64,000 nucleotides of DNA from Streptomyces hilarionis (lineage in GTDB: Bacteria; Actinomycetota; Actinomycetes; Streptomycetales; Streptomycetaceae). The DNA lies in assembly GCF_024539675.1 (NCBI RefSeq), contig NZ_JAHHIT010000046.1:21928-85927 (forward strand). The letters are read 5' to 3'. Under the pieces are notes generated by a model. It saw only the letters and a program-made list of their open reading frames with translations, was not told the DNA's origin and ran no database searches. The translations under genes were made by a program, and so were the position numbers. Every line of letters starts with the position of its first letter. Position 1 is the stretch's first letter. Positions 31,920 through 41,353 of the stretch are shown here, piece after piece.

Positions 31920-33851
31920 ATGTCGACCGAAACGTTTGAGTTCCAGGTAGAGGCCCGTCAGCTGCTCCAGCTGATGATCCACTCGGTCTACTCGAACAAG
32001 GACGTCTTTCTCCGCGAGCTCGTCTCCAACGCCTCCGACGCGCTGGACAAGCTGCGCCTCGCCGCGCTGCGGGACGACACGCTCGACGCCGACGTCTCCG
32101 ACCTGCACATCGACATCGAGACCGACACCGACGCGCGCACCCTGACCGTGCGCGACAACGGCATCGGCATGTCCTACGACGAGGTCGGCCGGCTGATCGG
32201 CACCATCGCCAACTCCGGCACCGCCAAGTTCGTCCAGGAACTGCGCGAGGCGCAGGACGAGGCCGGCGCCGAGGGCCTCATCGGACAGTTCGGCGTCGGC
32301 TTCTACTCCGGCTTCATGGTGGCCGACGAGATGACGCTGCTGACCCGGAAGGCGGGTGAGGGCCAGGGCACCCGCTGGTCCTCGCGCGGCGAGGGCACGT
32401 ACACCCTGGAGCGGGTGGACGACGCCCCGCAGGGCACGACCGTGACCCTGCACCTGAAGCCGGCCGACTCCGACGACCAGCTGCACGACTACACCTCGGA
32501 CTGGACGATCAGGGAGATCGTCAAGCGCTACTCGGACTTCATCACCTGGCCGATCCGGATGATCCCGAAGGCGGCCGCCGCCGGCGACGCCCCCGAAGGC
32601 TCCGAGGACGAGGCCGGCGCCGCGCGCGAACCCGAGACGCTGAACTCCATGAAGGCGCTGTGGGCGCGCTCGCGCGAGGACGTCTCCGACGACGAGTACC
32701 ACGAGCTGTACAAGCACATCAGCCACGACTGGCGCGAACCGCTGGAGACGGTCCGGCTCCAGGCGGAGGGCACCTTCGAGTACCAGGCCCTGCTGTTCGT
32801 CCCCTCGCACGCCCCGCACGACCTGTACAACCAGGGCTACAAGCGCGGAGTGCAGCTGTACGTGAAGCGCGTCTTCATCATGGACGACTGCGAGGCGCTG
32901 CTGCCGCCGTACCTGCGCTTCGTCAAGGGCGTCGTCGACGCGGCGGACCTCTCGCTCAACGTCTCGCGCGAGATCCTCCAGCAGGACCGGCACATCCGGA
33001 TGATGCAGCGCCGGCTCACCAAGAAGGTCGTGTCCACCGTCAAGGACATGATGACCGCGGCACCCGAGCGCTACGCCACGTTCTGGCGCGAGTTCGGCGC
33101 GGTGCTGAAGGAGGGGCTGCTCACCGACTCCGACAACCGCGACACCCTCCTCGCCGTCTCCTCGTTCGCGACCACGCACAGCGAGGACGAGCCGACCACG
33201 CTGAAGAGCTACGTGGAGCGGATGAAGGACGGGCAGGACGCCGTCTACTACCTGACCGGCGAGTCGCGGCAGAGCATCGAGAACTCCCCGCACATGGAGG
33301 CCTTCCGGGCCAAGGGCATCGAGGTGCTGCTCCTCACCGACCCGGTCGACGAGGTGTGGGTCGACGCGGTCGGCGAGTTCGAGGGCAAGCCCCTGCGGTC
33401 CGTGGCCAAGGGCGAGGTCGACCTCGGCGGAACGGACGACGAGAAGGCCGAAGGCGAGCGGGAGAAGCAGGGCGAGGAGTACGCCGACCTGCTCGGCTGG
33501 ATGAAGGAGCGGCTGGACGACGACGTCAAGGAGGTGCGGCTGTCCTCGCGCCTGACCGTGTCCCCGGCCTGCATCGTCTCCGACGCGCACGACCTGACGC
33601 CGGCGCTGGAGAACATGTACCGCGCCATGGGGCAGGAGGTGCCGCGCGCCCGCCGGATCCTCGAACTCAACCCCGACCACGTGCTGGTGAAGGGCCTGAA
33701 CCAGGCCTACAGGGAGCGGGAGGACCGCACGGGCCTCGCCGAGACCGCGGAACTGCTGCACGGACTGGCGGTCCTCGCCGAGGGCGGCCGCCCGAAGGAG
33801 CCCGGCCGCTTCGTCAAGCTGGTCGCCGACCACCTGGAACGCGCGCTGTAG
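31920..33851 (+). CDS. htpG: Molecular chaperone HtpG (Hsp90)
   Basis: A 643-residue Hsp90, full length for bacteria. The N-terminal GHKL ATPase has [17 protein letters not shown] (catalytic Glu and Mg-binding Asn), [21 protein letters not shown] and [13 protein letters not shown]. The middle domain carries the catalytic-loop region [11 protein letters not shown], and a C-terminal dimerisation domain ends the protein. It refolds client proteins using ATP, in cooperation with the DnaK system. GAGGT precedes the ATG by ~11 nt; a GTG six codons upstream is an alternative. No HAIR- or CIRCE-like repeat is apparent upstream. A strong terminator follows. Confidence 0.97.
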
Positions 33852-33868
33852 CCCTGTGCGCGGGGTGC

Positions 33869-33902
33869 GCGAGCCGGGCGGGCGTGGCGCCCGCCCGGCT
33901 CG
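33869..33902 (+). terminator. Terminator of htpG
   Basis: GAGCCGGGCGGGCG (33871-33884) pairs perfectly with 33888-33901 across a 3-nt loop, extended by one C-G and one G-U pair outside. It begins 18 nt after the htpG stop. Confidence 0.8.
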
Positions 33903-34037
33903 TCGCTCCGTCCGCGCGCCCCGCCCGGCTCGTCGCCGGGCTCGCTTCTGCCCACGGCCGGGAGCGTCCGCACGGTTGAAGCGGCGGGAAGCCCGGCCCT
34001 ACCGTGCAGGCACGACTTCGTCGGCGAGAGGTGGGGC

Positions 34038-34919
34038 ATGACGCACGTCGAGGACGAACTGACCGACCAGCCCGCGTGCTGGAGCCGGACCGCGGCCGAA
34101 GCGGGCGCCTGCACCGAGGAGTTGCCGAAGCCGGGGGAGCGGGTGGCGCTCGTGGGCTGCGGCACCTCCTTCTTCATGGCCCGGGCCGCGGCGGCGCTGC
34201 GCGAGGGCGCGGGACACGGCGAGACGGACGCCTTCGCCGCCTCGGAGTTCCCGCACGGCCGCCGCTACGACCGGGTGGTCGCGCTGACCCGCTCCGGCAC
34301 CACCACCGAAGTCCTCGACCTGCTCGCCCGGTTGCGCGGACGCACCCGCACCACCGCGATCACCGCCGACCCGGACACCCCGGTCATGACCGCCGCCGAC
34401 CACGCGGTCGTCCTGCGCCACGCCGACGAACGCTCCGTGGTGCAGACCCGGTTCGCCACCACCGCCCTGACCCTGCTCCGCGCCCATCTGGGGCTGCACA
34501 CCGAGGCCGTCGTCGAGGACGCCCGCACCGCGCTCGCCGCACCCCTGCCCCCAGGTCTCGTGGAATGCCGGCAGTTCACCTTCCTCGGACAGGGCTGGAC
34601 GGCCGCCCTCGCCGACGAGGCCGCCCTGAAGATGCGTGAGGCAGCGCTGTCCTGGACGGAGGCCTACTCCGCCATGGAGTACCGGCACGGTCCGATCAGC
34701 ATCAGCGCCCGGGGCACGGCCGTCTGGATGTTCGGGAAGGCGCCGCGGGGCCTGGCCGACGACGTGCGCGCCACCGGCGCACTGTGGATCGAGGGCACGC
34801 TGGACCCGCTCGCCGAACTGGTCCGGGCCCAGCGCCTCGCCGTGGCCGTCGCCGCCGCACGCGGCCTCGATCCGGACCGCCCGCGCCACCTCACCCGCTC
34901 GGTCGTCCTCGCCCCCTGA
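34038..34919 (+). CDS. SIS domain sugar-phosphate isomerase/deaminase-like protein
   Basis: A 293-residue protein with two SIS modules. The first has VALVGCGTSFFMARAAA (~37-53) and VVALTRSGTTTEVLDLL; the second has FTFLGQGWTAALADEAALKM and EYRHGPISI. The architecture matches AgaS/GlmS-C-type proteins that isomerise or deaminate amino-sugar phosphates. No glutaminase domain is present. GAGAGGTGGGGC precedes the ATG. The class II aldolase starts 9 nt after its stop, so the two form an operon, probably for degradation of a hexosamine or hexose phosphate such as a galactosamine or tagatose derivative. Confidence 0.85.
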   Translation: MTHVEDELTDQPACWSRTAAEAGACTEELPKPGERVALVGCGTSFFMARAAAALREGAGHGETDAFAASEFPHGRRYDRVVALTRSGTTTEVLDLLARLRGRTRTTAITADPDTPVMTAADHAVVLRHADERSVVQTRFATTALTLLRAHLGLHTEAVVEDARTALAAPLPPGLVECRQFTFLGQGWTAALADEAALKMREAALSWTEAYSAMEYRHGPISISARGTAVWMFGKAPRGLADDVRATGALWIEGTLDPLAELVRAQRLAVAVAAARGLDPDRPRHLTRSVVLAP

Positions 34920-34928
34920 GGAGGAGCG

Positions 34929-35771
34929 GTGCCTCTCACCACCACCGGCGAACTGGTCACCCGGGCCCACGCGGCCCGGACCGCCGTCGCGGCCTTCAAC
35001 GTCGTCACCCTGGAGCACGTCGAGGCCGTCGTCGCGGGGGCGGAGGCGGCCGGCGCCCCCGTCGTGCTCCAGGTCAGCGAGAACGCCGTCGCCTTCCGGC
35101 AGGGGGAAGTGCTGCCCCTGGCCCGTGCGGCCGCCGTCGCCGCCGAACGGGCCCTGGTGCCCGTCGCGTTGCACCTCGACCACGTCCAGAGCGACCGGCT
35201 CCTCGACCGGGCGGCCGAGGCGGGCTTCAGCTCCGTCATGTACGACGCCTCCCGGCTGCCGTACGAGGCCAACCTCGCCGCGACCCGGGCCGCCGTCACC
35301 CGGGCACACGCCCAAGACCTCTGGATCGAGGCGGAGTTGGGGGAGATCGGCGGCAAGGGCGCCCATGTCGCGGGGGCCCGCACCGACCCGGCCGAGGCCC
35401 GCGCGTTCGTCGCCGAGTCGGGGGTGGACGCCCTGGCCGTGGCCGTGGGCAGCGTCCACGCCATGACGACCCGCACCGCCGCCCTCGACCACGAGCTGAT
35501 CGGCCGGCTCGACGCGGCGCTCGACGTGCCCCTCGTCCTGCACGGGTCCTCCGGGGTCCCGGACCGTGACCTGCGGGCGGCCGTCGCCGGCGGCATCGCC
35601 AAGGTCAACGTCGGCACCGCGCTCAACCAGGCCATGACCCGTGCCGTCCGCGCCTGCCTGGCGGCGGACCCCGACGTCGTCGACGCCCGCCGCTACCTCG
35701 GCGCCGGGCGCGAGGCCATGGCGCGCACCGTCGAACGGATCGTCGTCGGGGTGGGACTCACCGCGACCTGA
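34929..35771 (+). CDS. Class II fructose/tagatose-bisphosphate aldolase family protein
   Basis: A 280-residue zinc aldolase. VALHLDHVQS holds the catalytic Asp and first zinc His. AVGSVHAMTT supplies another zinc His and VLHGSSGVPD a third, in the usual order. KVNVGTALN is the phosphate-binding loop. The GTG start has GAGGAG placed across the intergenic 9 nt. It should cleave a ketose-bisphosphate into DHAP and an aldehyde. Together with the SIS protein it suggests a sugar-phosphate catabolic pair; the kinase step is missing locally. Its 3' end overlaps the convergent methyltransferase by 14 bp. Confidence 0.9.
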   Translation: MPLTTTGELVTRAHAARTAVAAFNVVTLEHVEAVVAGAEAAGAPVVLQVSENAVAFRQGEVLPLARAAAVAAERALVPVALHLDHVQSDRLLDRAAEAGFSSVMYDASRLPYEANLAATRAAVTRAHAQDLWIEAELGEIGGKGAHVAGARTDPAEARAFVAESGVDALAVAVGSVHAMTTRTAALDHELIGRLDAALDVPLVLHGSSGVPDRDLRAAVAGGIAKVNVGTALNQAMTRAVRACLAADPDVVDARRYLGAGREAMARTVERIVVGVGLTAT

Positions 35772-36909
35772 CCGCCTTCAGCACCACGAACTTGCGGTCG
35801 CCCGCGACCGTCTCGCAGGCGCCGAACAGCCGCTTGAGCTTCACGTGGTAGCCCAGATGCCGGTTGCCCACCACCCACAGCTCGCCGCCCGGCCGCAGGG
35901 CGCGCCGGGCCCCGGTGAACATGCGCCAGGCCGTCGCGTCGGTCGTGGCCTGGTGGGAGTGGAACGGCGGGTTGGTGAGCACGAGGTCCACACTGCCGTC
36001 GGCCACCCCCGCGAGCCCGTCGCCGACCCGGAACTCGGCGTGTCCGGGCACCCCGTTGGCCTTGTAGGTGGCCTCCGCCGACGCCACCGCCTGGAACGAC
36101 TCGTCCGTGAACAGCACCTCGGCGGCCGGGTCGGCCAGCGCCACCGCGGTGCCGACGATCCCGTTGCCGCAGCCCAGGTCGACGACCCGGCGCCGGTCCG
36201 TGGTCCGCGGCAGGTGCCGCAGGAAGAACCGGGTCCCGATGTCGAGCCGTTCGGCGCAGAACACGCCCGCGTGGTTGACGACCGGCCGGCCCGCGAGAGC
36301 GCCGCCCACGTCGTCGGGCAGGTCGTAGGCGTGCGGCCACGGGTTGCGGGGGCGCTTCAGCGACGGGTCCGGGGCGCAGAAGATCAGCCGGGCCTTCTGC
36401 TCGGCGAGCGAGGTCCGGGTCGGTCCGATGATCCGCTCGAAGAGCCGCAGCGTCGAGGTGTGGATCTCCTTCACCATGCCGGCCCCGACGACCAGCGTGT
36501 CCGCGTGCACGGCGGGCGCCAGCCGCAGCAACTGGTCCTCCAGCAGCGCGAGGCTCTTCGGCACCCTCACCAGCAGCACGTCGATCCGCTCCGGCGCCGG
36601 GTCCTGGGTGGTGAGCAGCCCGACGGCGCCGGTCTCGACGCCGGCCCGCGCGAGATTCGCCCGGGTCGCCTCCTGGCCCAGCCACGAGTCGGTGATCTGG
36701 GTCGGCCGGTGCGCCGCGAGCGCCGTGACCAGCGCGCCCCAGCGGTCGCCGAGCACGACCACGGAGCCGGCCGGCGGGACGTCGCGCGCGGCGAGGTGTC
36801 TGAGCAGGTACGCGTCGGCGGCATCCCAGGCGCGCAGCGTCTCGCGCGGGTCCTCGGGGAAGCGGGACAGGGCGACCTCGCCCCACGGCGTCGTCATAGC
36901 GTCGTTCAT
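35758..36909 (-). CDS. Two-domain rRNA-type methyltransferase (RlmG/RsmC-like)
   Basis: A 383-residue protein. The N-terminal half (~1-200) is a degenerate Rossmann domain used for RNA recognition in RlmG/RsmC. The C-terminal half is the active methyltransferase: VVDLGCGNGIVGTAVAL binds SAM, and LTNPPFHSHQA holds the NPPF motif for N-methylation of guanine. RlmG and RsmC modify G in 23S and 16S rRNA respectively; which one this is cannot be decided. The ATG at 36909 has no clear SD, but TAGCCT lies 9 nt upstream, so it may be leaderless. Confidence 0.85.
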   Translation of the reverse strand: MNDAMTTPWGEVALSRFPEDPRETLRAWDAADAYLLRHLAARDVPPAGSVVVLGDRWGALVTALAAHRPTQITDSWLGQEATRANLARAGVETGAVGLLTTQDPAPERIDVLLVRVPKSLALLEDQLLRLAPAVHADTLVVGAGMVKEIHTSTLRLFERIIGPTRTSLAEQKARLIFCAPDPSLKRPRNPWPHAYDLPDDVGGALAGRPVVNHAGVFCAERLDIGTRFFLRHLPRTTDRRRVVDLGCGNGIVGTAVALADPAAEVLFTDESFQAVASAEATYKANGVPGHAEFRVGDGLAGVADGSVDLVLTNPPFHSHQATTDATAWRMFTGARRALRPGGELWVVGNRHLGYHVKLKRLFGACETVAGDRKFVVLKAVRSR

Positions 36910-36975
36910 CGTGGGTCAAGGCTAGCCGAGCCGCAGATCAGGCCCCGTGCCCGAGACGGGGAGGAGGATGGGGGC

Positions 36976-37638
36976 ATGGACACCGGACTGTTTCCGCGCG
37001 GGCGGGCGCGGGTCGCGCCGGGCGCGGTGCATGTGCCCGACTGGCTGGACGGCGCCCGGCAGCGCGAGCTGCTGCGGGCCTGCCGGGAGTGGGCCCGCCC
37101 CCCGGCCGGTCTGCGCACGGTCCGCACACCCGGCGGAGGCGTCATGACCGCGCGACAGGTCTGTCTGGGCTGGCACTGGTACCCGTACGCCTACGCGCGC
37201 ACGGCCCCCGACGGCGACGGCGCTCCCGTCAAGCCCTTCCCTGACTGGCTGGGCGAACTGGGCCGGCGTGCCGTGTCCGACGCGCTGGGCCCGGCGCAGG
37301 CCGAGGGCGCCGCGTACGACATCGCGCTGATCAACTTCTACGAGGGCGACGCCCGGATGGGCATGCACCGCGACGCCGACGAACGGTCCACGGCGCCCGT
37401 CGTCTCCCTCAGCCTCGGCGACGCCTGCGTCTTCCGCTTCGGCAACACGCGGACGCGGACCCGGCCCTACACGGACGTCGAACTGCGCAGCGGCGACCTG
37501 TTCGTCTTCGGGGGAGCGTCCAGGCTCGCCTGTCACGGGGTGCCCCGGGTCCTGCCGGGCACGGCTCCGGCCGGGCTCGGGCTGACCGGACGGCTGAACG
37601 TCACCCTGCGCGTCAGTGGCTTCCCGGACGCCGCCTGA
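36976..37638 (+). CDS. AlkB-like 2-oxoglutarate/Fe(II)-dependent dioxygenase
   Basis: A 220-residue AlkB-type enzyme. The iron triad is H131, D133 (MHRDAD) and H187 (ACHGVPRV). The 2-oxoglutarate-binding Arg residues are R206 and R212 in GRLNVTLRVS, and NFYEGDARMGMH is the family substrate loop. AlkB repairs 1-methyladenine and 3-methylcytosine in DNA or RNA by oxidative demethylation. There is no Ada neighbour; it stands between a divergent methyltransferase and a ROK regulator. GAGGAGG lies ~9 nt before the ATG. The open frame upstream (from 35641) is a shadow. Confidence 0.92.
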   Translation: MDTGLFPRGRARVAPGAVHVPDWLDGARQRELLRACREWARPPAGLRTVRTPGGGVMTARQVCLGWHWYPYAYARTAPDGDGAPVKPFPDWLGELGRRAVSDALGPAQAEGAAYDIALINFYEGDARMGMHRDADERSTAPVVSLSLGDACVFRFGNTRTRTRPYTDVELRSGDLFVFGGASRLACHGVPRVLPGTAPAGLGLTGRLNVTLRVSGFPDAA

Positions 37639-37666
37639 CGAAGCGGATCATGGGAGACTCGCCCTC

Positions 37667-38911
37667 ATGAGCGGCAAGGCGGACCCCCGGCCGGCGGGGG
37701 AAGGGAGCACTTCGAGGGCGCGGCTGGACCGGGGGCGGGGAGCGCTCGGGCCCGCGCTGGAGCTCGTGCACACCGGACGGGCGCCCACCCGGGCCGTGCT
37801 CACCGCGGAACTCGGCGTCACCCGCGCGACGGCGGGCGCGGTCGCCGCGGAACTGGAGGCGCTGGGGCTGATCCGGGTGGACGCGCGGCCCGCCGCGGCG
37901 GCCGGATCGCAGGGCCGTCCTTCACACCGGCTGGAGGTCGCGCGTGAGGGACCGGTCGTCCTCGCCGCCCAGGTCCACTCCGACGGGTACCGGGCCGCGC
38001 TGGTCGGCCTCGGCGGGCGGATCGTCGCCACGACGCCCAGTTGCGAGACCGTCGACGCCGACCCCGCCAAGGTCCTCGGCGCCGCCGTCGACGCCGGGGC
38101 GGACCTGCTGCGGCTGACCGGCAGGCGTTGTGTGGGCGCCGGGCTCGCCGTGCCGTCCGCCGTCACCGAGCCCGAGGGCCGGGCGCTGAACCCGCTGCAC
38201 CTCGCGTGGCCCGCGGGCGCGCCGGTGCGGGAGATCTTCGCCGAGCGGATCCGGGCCGCGGGTGTCACCGGTCCGGCCTTCGCAGCCAACGACGTCAATC
38301 TCGCCGCCCTCGCCGAGCACCGGCACGGCGCGGGACGCGGCGCCCGCGACCTGCTGTGCGTGGCCACCGGACACCGGGGCGTCGGTGGCGCGCTCGTGCT
38401 CGACGGCCGTCTGCACACGGGCAGTTCGGGTCTCGCCCTCGAGGTCGGACACCTGACCGTCAACCCCGAGGGACGGCCCTGTCACTGCGGCAGCCGCGGC
38501 TGCCTCGACGTCGAGGCCGATCCGCTCGCCCTGCTCACGGCCGCGGGCCGCGAGCCCGGCCCGGAGGGCTCCCTGCTGCGGCAGGCCGACGACCTCATCC
38601 GGGAGGAGTACGGCGATCCGGTCGTCCGCCGGGCCGTCCAGGCCCTGATCGACCGGCTCGGGCTGGGCCTGGCGGGCCTGGTGAACATCCTCAATCCCGA
38701 CCGCATCGTCCTCGGCGGCCTGCACGGCACCCTCCTGGACGCCGACCCCGACCGGCTGCGCGCGGTCGTCTCCGACCGCAGCCTGTGGGGGCACAGCGGC
38801 GGCGTCCCCATCCTGGCCTGCTCCCTCGACCACAACAGCCTGGTCGGCGCGGCCGAACTGGCCTGGCAACCCGTGCTGGACGACCCGTTGGGTGCGCTGG
38901 CCGCCGGATGA
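37667..38911 (+). CDS. ROK family transcriptional regulator
   Basis: A 414-residue protein. The N-terminal winged helix (~25-85) reads LELVHTGRAPTRAVLTAELGVTRATAGAVAAEL. A ROK sugar-binding domain follows, with a weak phosphate loop and the zinc site GHLTVNPEGRPCHCGSRGCLD. Presence of HTH plus ROK makes it a NagC/XylR-type repressor. The kinase active-site Asp lies in FAANDVNLAALAEH, where the usual GDG/AND pattern is retained as ND, so residual kinase activity is unclear. GGGAG lies 10 nt before the ATG. The nearby SIS/aldolase pair is a plausible target but is not adjacent. Confidence 0.9.
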   Translation: MSGKADPRPAGEGSTSRARLDRGRGALGPALELVHTGRAPTRAVLTAELGVTRATAGAVAAELEALGLIRVDARPAAAAGSQGRPSHRLEVAREGPVVLAAQVHSDGYRAALVGLGGRIVATTPSCETVDADPAKVLGAAVDAGADLLRLTGRRCVGAGLAVPSAVTEPEGRALNPLHLAWPAGAPVREIFAERIRAAGVTGPAFAANDVNLAALAEHRHGAGRGARDLLCVATGHRGVGGALVLDGRLHTGSSGLALEVGHLTVNPEGRPCHCGSRGCLDVEADPLALLTAAGREPGPEGSLLRQADDLIREEYGDPVVRRAVQALIDRLGLGLAGLVNILNPDRIVLGGLHGTLLDADPDRLRAVVSDRSLWGHSGGVPILACSLDHNSLVGAAELAWQPVLDDPLGALAAG

Positions 38912-38940
38912 CGCGCGGGGCGCGGCGCGGGCGGGGCGGG

Positions 38941-39477
38941 TCAGTCGTCCCGGCACGCGGCGGCACGGAACCGCGCCACCGACCCCGTCACATAGCCGTC
39001 GGCGTCCGCGCCCCGCACCTCACCGGCGAAGTAGCGCACCTGGCCGGGGGCGAGCGCGGCGAGCTGCTCGGGAGTGAAGGAGACGTCGACCGTCGACCAG
39101 GAGTCGTCGTCGGTCCCGCCGAACAGGTGGTACGCCCGCCGCGGGCGCAGCGCGGCGGGCATCGCCTCGTCGACCCGCCAGCCATCGCCCCCGGTGGCCA
39201 GCGGCCAGCTCACGAAGCCGGTGACGGGCTCCGAGGAGCTCCAGCGCCCCACGTCCTCGGACTCGCTCTCCTCGGCCGTGTCCCCCGCCGACCCGACGCC
39301 GTCGGTGTACAGAAGGGCCCCGTCGACATGGTCGTGACAGACCATCAGCACGCCGACCGGCCGTCCGTCCTCGGTCACCGTGACGCCCGTGAGCCCCGCG
39401 ACCGGCACGGTGCAGCCCGTCAGCGAGGACAGCGCCGCGAGGCCCGCGCAGGCCGCGGCGGCGTTCCGCATCCGCAT
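38941..39477 (-). CDS. Putative lipoprotein, function unknown
   Basis: A 178-residue protein. The N-terminus MRMRNAAAACAGLAALSSLTGC is a lipoprotein signal with lipobox LTGC. The mature part has an acidic stretch (AEESESEDVGRW) and a beta-rich domain with DGWRVDEAMPAALRPRRAY and VDVSFTPEQLAAL. I do not recognise a family. GGAGG lies 5 nt before this ATG, which decides the start. It converges on the ROK regulator and faces away from the dehydrogenase gene. Confidence 0.75.
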   Translation of the reverse strand: MRMRNAAAACAGLAALSSLTGCTVPVAGLTGVTVTEDGRPVGVLMVCHDHVDGALLYTDGVGSAGDTAEESESEDVGRWSSSEPVTGFVSWPLATGGDGWRVDEAMPAALRPRRAYHLFGGTDDDSWSTVDVSFTPEQLAALAPGQVRYFAGEVRGADADGYVTGSVARFRAAACRDD

Positions 39478-39602
39478 GGTCACCTCCGGTAGAGACCGCC
39501 ATCATCGCGGTCGACGTCGGCCGCGGACAAGGCATGCCGCCCATGGGCCGCGACCCGGTGCGCCGGGCGCGGCCGGACGGCCCTCCGCGCGCCCCGCCGA
39601 CG

Positions 39603-39608
39603 TAGGTT
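39603..39608 (+). promoter_or_regulatory. -10 box of a leaderless gene
   Basis: TAGGTT ends 6 nt before the ATG at 39615 and there is no Shine-Dalgarno, so the transcript probably begins at the start codon. Confidence 0.5.
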
Positions 39609-39614
39609 GACGGC

Positions 39615-40517
39615 ATGACAGACAACCTGACCGTGAGCGTCCTCGGCACGGGCATCATGGGCGCCGCGATGGCCCGCAACCTCGCCCGCGCCGGCCACAC
39701 CGTGCGGGCCTGGAACCGCACCCGCGCCAAGGCGGAGCCGCTCGCCGCGGACGGCGTGCACGTGGCCGGCACTCCCGCCGAGGCGGTCGAGGGCGCGGGC
39801 GTCGTCCTGACCATGCTCCACGACGGTCCCGCCGCACTGGAGGTCATGCGGCTGGCGGCGCCCGCGCTGCGCGAGGGCGCGGCCTGGGTGCAGTCGACGA
39901 CCGCCGGCATCGAGGCCGTCGGGGACCTCGCCGCCTTCGCCCACGCCCATGGCCTCGTCTTCTTCGACGCGCCCGTGCTGGGCACCCGCCAGCCCGCCGA
40001 GGCCGGTCGGCTGACCGTCCTCGCGGCGGGACCGCCGGCCGGGCGTGCCGCGGTGACCCCCGTCCTGGAGGCCGTCGGCGTGCGGACCGTGTGGACCGGC
40101 GAGGACGGCGCCGAGGGCAGCGCCACCCGCCTGAAGCTGGTCGCCAACAGCTGGGTCCTCGCGGCCACCGCCGCGGCCGGCGAGGTCCTCGCCCTGTCGC
40201 AGGCCCTGGGCGTCGACCCGCATGCCTTCTTCGACCTGATCGAGGGCGGCCCGCTCGACATGGGCTACCTGAAGGCGAAGACGGCCCTGGTCCTCGACGA
40301 ACGGCTCTCGCCCGCCCAGTTCGCCGTGACGACGGCCGCCAAGGACGCGCGTCTGATCGTCGAGGCGGGTCGCGCGAACGGCGTCCGGCTGGACGTGGCG
40401 GCGGCGAGCGCCGAGCGGCTGGAGCGCGCCGCGGCCCAAGGGCACGGCGACGAGGACATGGTCGCCGCCTACTTCGCCAGCTTCGACGACGCGGCCCCCT
40501 CCGACGACGGCGTCTGA
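39615..40517 (+). CDS. NAD(P)-dependent beta-hydroxyacid dehydrogenase (3-hydroxyisobutyrate-dehydrogenase-like)
   Basis: A 300-residue enzyme. The Rossmann loop is VLGTGIMGAAMARNLARAG (GTGIMG at 11-16). The second motif FFDAPVLGTRQPAEAG lies near 118. K174 in SATRLKLVANSW is the catalytic Lys. NRTR after the second strand favours NADPH. The family oxidises 3-hydroxyisobutyrate, tartronate semialdehyde, 6-phosphogluconate-like or imine substrates; which one is not evident. It appears leaderless. DUF1272 lies convergent 70 bp downstream. Confidence 0.88.
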   Translation: MTDNLTVSVLGTGIMGAAMARNLARAGHTVRAWNRTRAKAEPLAADGVHVAGTPAEAVEGAGVVLTMLHDGPAALEVMRLAAPALREGAAWVQSTTAGIEAVGDLAAFAHAHGLVFFDAPVLGTRQPAEAGRLTVLAAGPPAGRAAVTPVLEAVGVRTVWTGEDGAEGSATRLKLVANSWVLAATAAAGEVLALSQALGVDPHAFFDLIEGGPLDMGYLKAKTALVLDERLSPAQFAVTTAAKDARLIVEAGRANGVRLDVAAASAERLERAAAQGHGDEDMVAAYFASFDDAAPSDDGV

Positions 40518-40587
40518 TCCGGGACCGGCGACCGCCCGGCGAGGAGTGCCCGCCCGGCCGCCGGCCGTCGCCCGGGGCCGCGAGGCG

Positions 40588-40773
40588 TCAGACGGCGGCG
40601 GCTCGGCGGGGCCGGGGGGCCAACTCGCCCCCGCAGTCGGGGCAGACGTCCCGCATGGCGTCGGCGCACGGCACGCAGTAGGTGCACTCGTAGGAGCAGA
40701 TCCGGGCGGCCGCGTCGGGCGGCAGGGCGGTCGTCGTGCAGCGCTCGCAGTGGTCGCGCATCTCCAGGGCCAT
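40588..40773 (-). CDS. DUF1272 zinc-ribbon protein
   Basis: A 61-residue protein. Cysteines occur as CERC (9-12), CSYECTYCVPC and CPDCGG, giving two metal-binding knuckles. The opening MALEMRDHCERC and the middle ICSYECTYC are DUF1272 signatures. It is probably a small zinc protein acting as an adaptor or regulator; the function is unknown. GAGGAG lies 10 nt upstream of the ATG. The frame continues upstream as a longer ORF, but that part is low-complexity and unlike the family. Confidence 0.88.
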   Translation of the reverse strand: MALEMRDHCERCTTTALPPDAAARICSYECTYCVPCADAMRDVCPDCGGELAPRPRRAAAV

Positions 40774-41077
40774 GGCTGTCCCGCTCCTCGCCTGTGACGT
40801 CGTCGGGCGTCCGGCTTCGTCCGCCGCCGGCCATCCTCGCCCGGCGCGCCCGCCCCGGACAGCGTCCCGACGTGCCGGACGTCCACCCGATCGGGCCACG
40901 GCCGCCCCCGGCCCGTGCCGGGCGACCCCGCGCCTGCGGCGCGTCCGGCGGCTCGTCGCGCCTACTCCCGGGGAGGTACGCGCACTGCCGCTGCCCGTAC
41001 GACGACCGGGACCCCCTCGCGGCGGGACTCTCGAGGCATCGCAGTGCACGAGGATCTCACCGAGGAGATGACCCGAG

Positions 41078-41353
41078 ATGAACACCCTGGCGAACTGGGG
41101 CGGCGGCGGACCCGGCCCCTGGATCCTGTTCCTTCCGCTGATCTGGGCGGCCGCCGTCGTCGGCGTGGTCACCGTCGTGCGCCGCACGGTCGGGCGCGGC
41201 CGCCGCGGACCCTGGAACCCCGTGGACCGTCCCGCCGGCGACTCCCCCCTCGCCGTCCTCGGCCGGCGCTTCGCCTCCGGCGAGATCGACGAGGACGAGT
41301 ACTGGCGGCGGGTGTCCGTCCTGGACGAGCAGTTCGGCCGGCCGGGCCGCTAG
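41078..41353 (+). CDS. Membrane-anchored SHOCT domain protein
   Basis: A 91-residue protein. One hydrophobic helix at ~14-35 is followed by a basic stretch. The SHOCT module (58-86) reads SPLAVLGRRFASGEIDEDEYWRRV. SHOCT domains are short helical hairpins of unknown role found at the ends of many bacterial proteins. GAGGAG lies upstream of the ATG. The TAG stop at 41351-41353 is part of the CTAG target site at which a MITE-like element has inserted, so the gene ends at the element boundary with its stop intact. Confidence 0.85.
   Translation: MNTLANWGGGGPGPWILFLPLIWAAAVVGVVTVVRRTVGRGRRGPWNPVDRPAGDSPLAVLGRRFASGEIDEDEYWRRVSVLDEQFGRPGR

Noticed and set aside
31863..33833. 656-residue ORF antisense to htpG
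   Set aside because: Complement of a strongly recognised Hsp90; no family features and amino-acid composition typical of a shadow.
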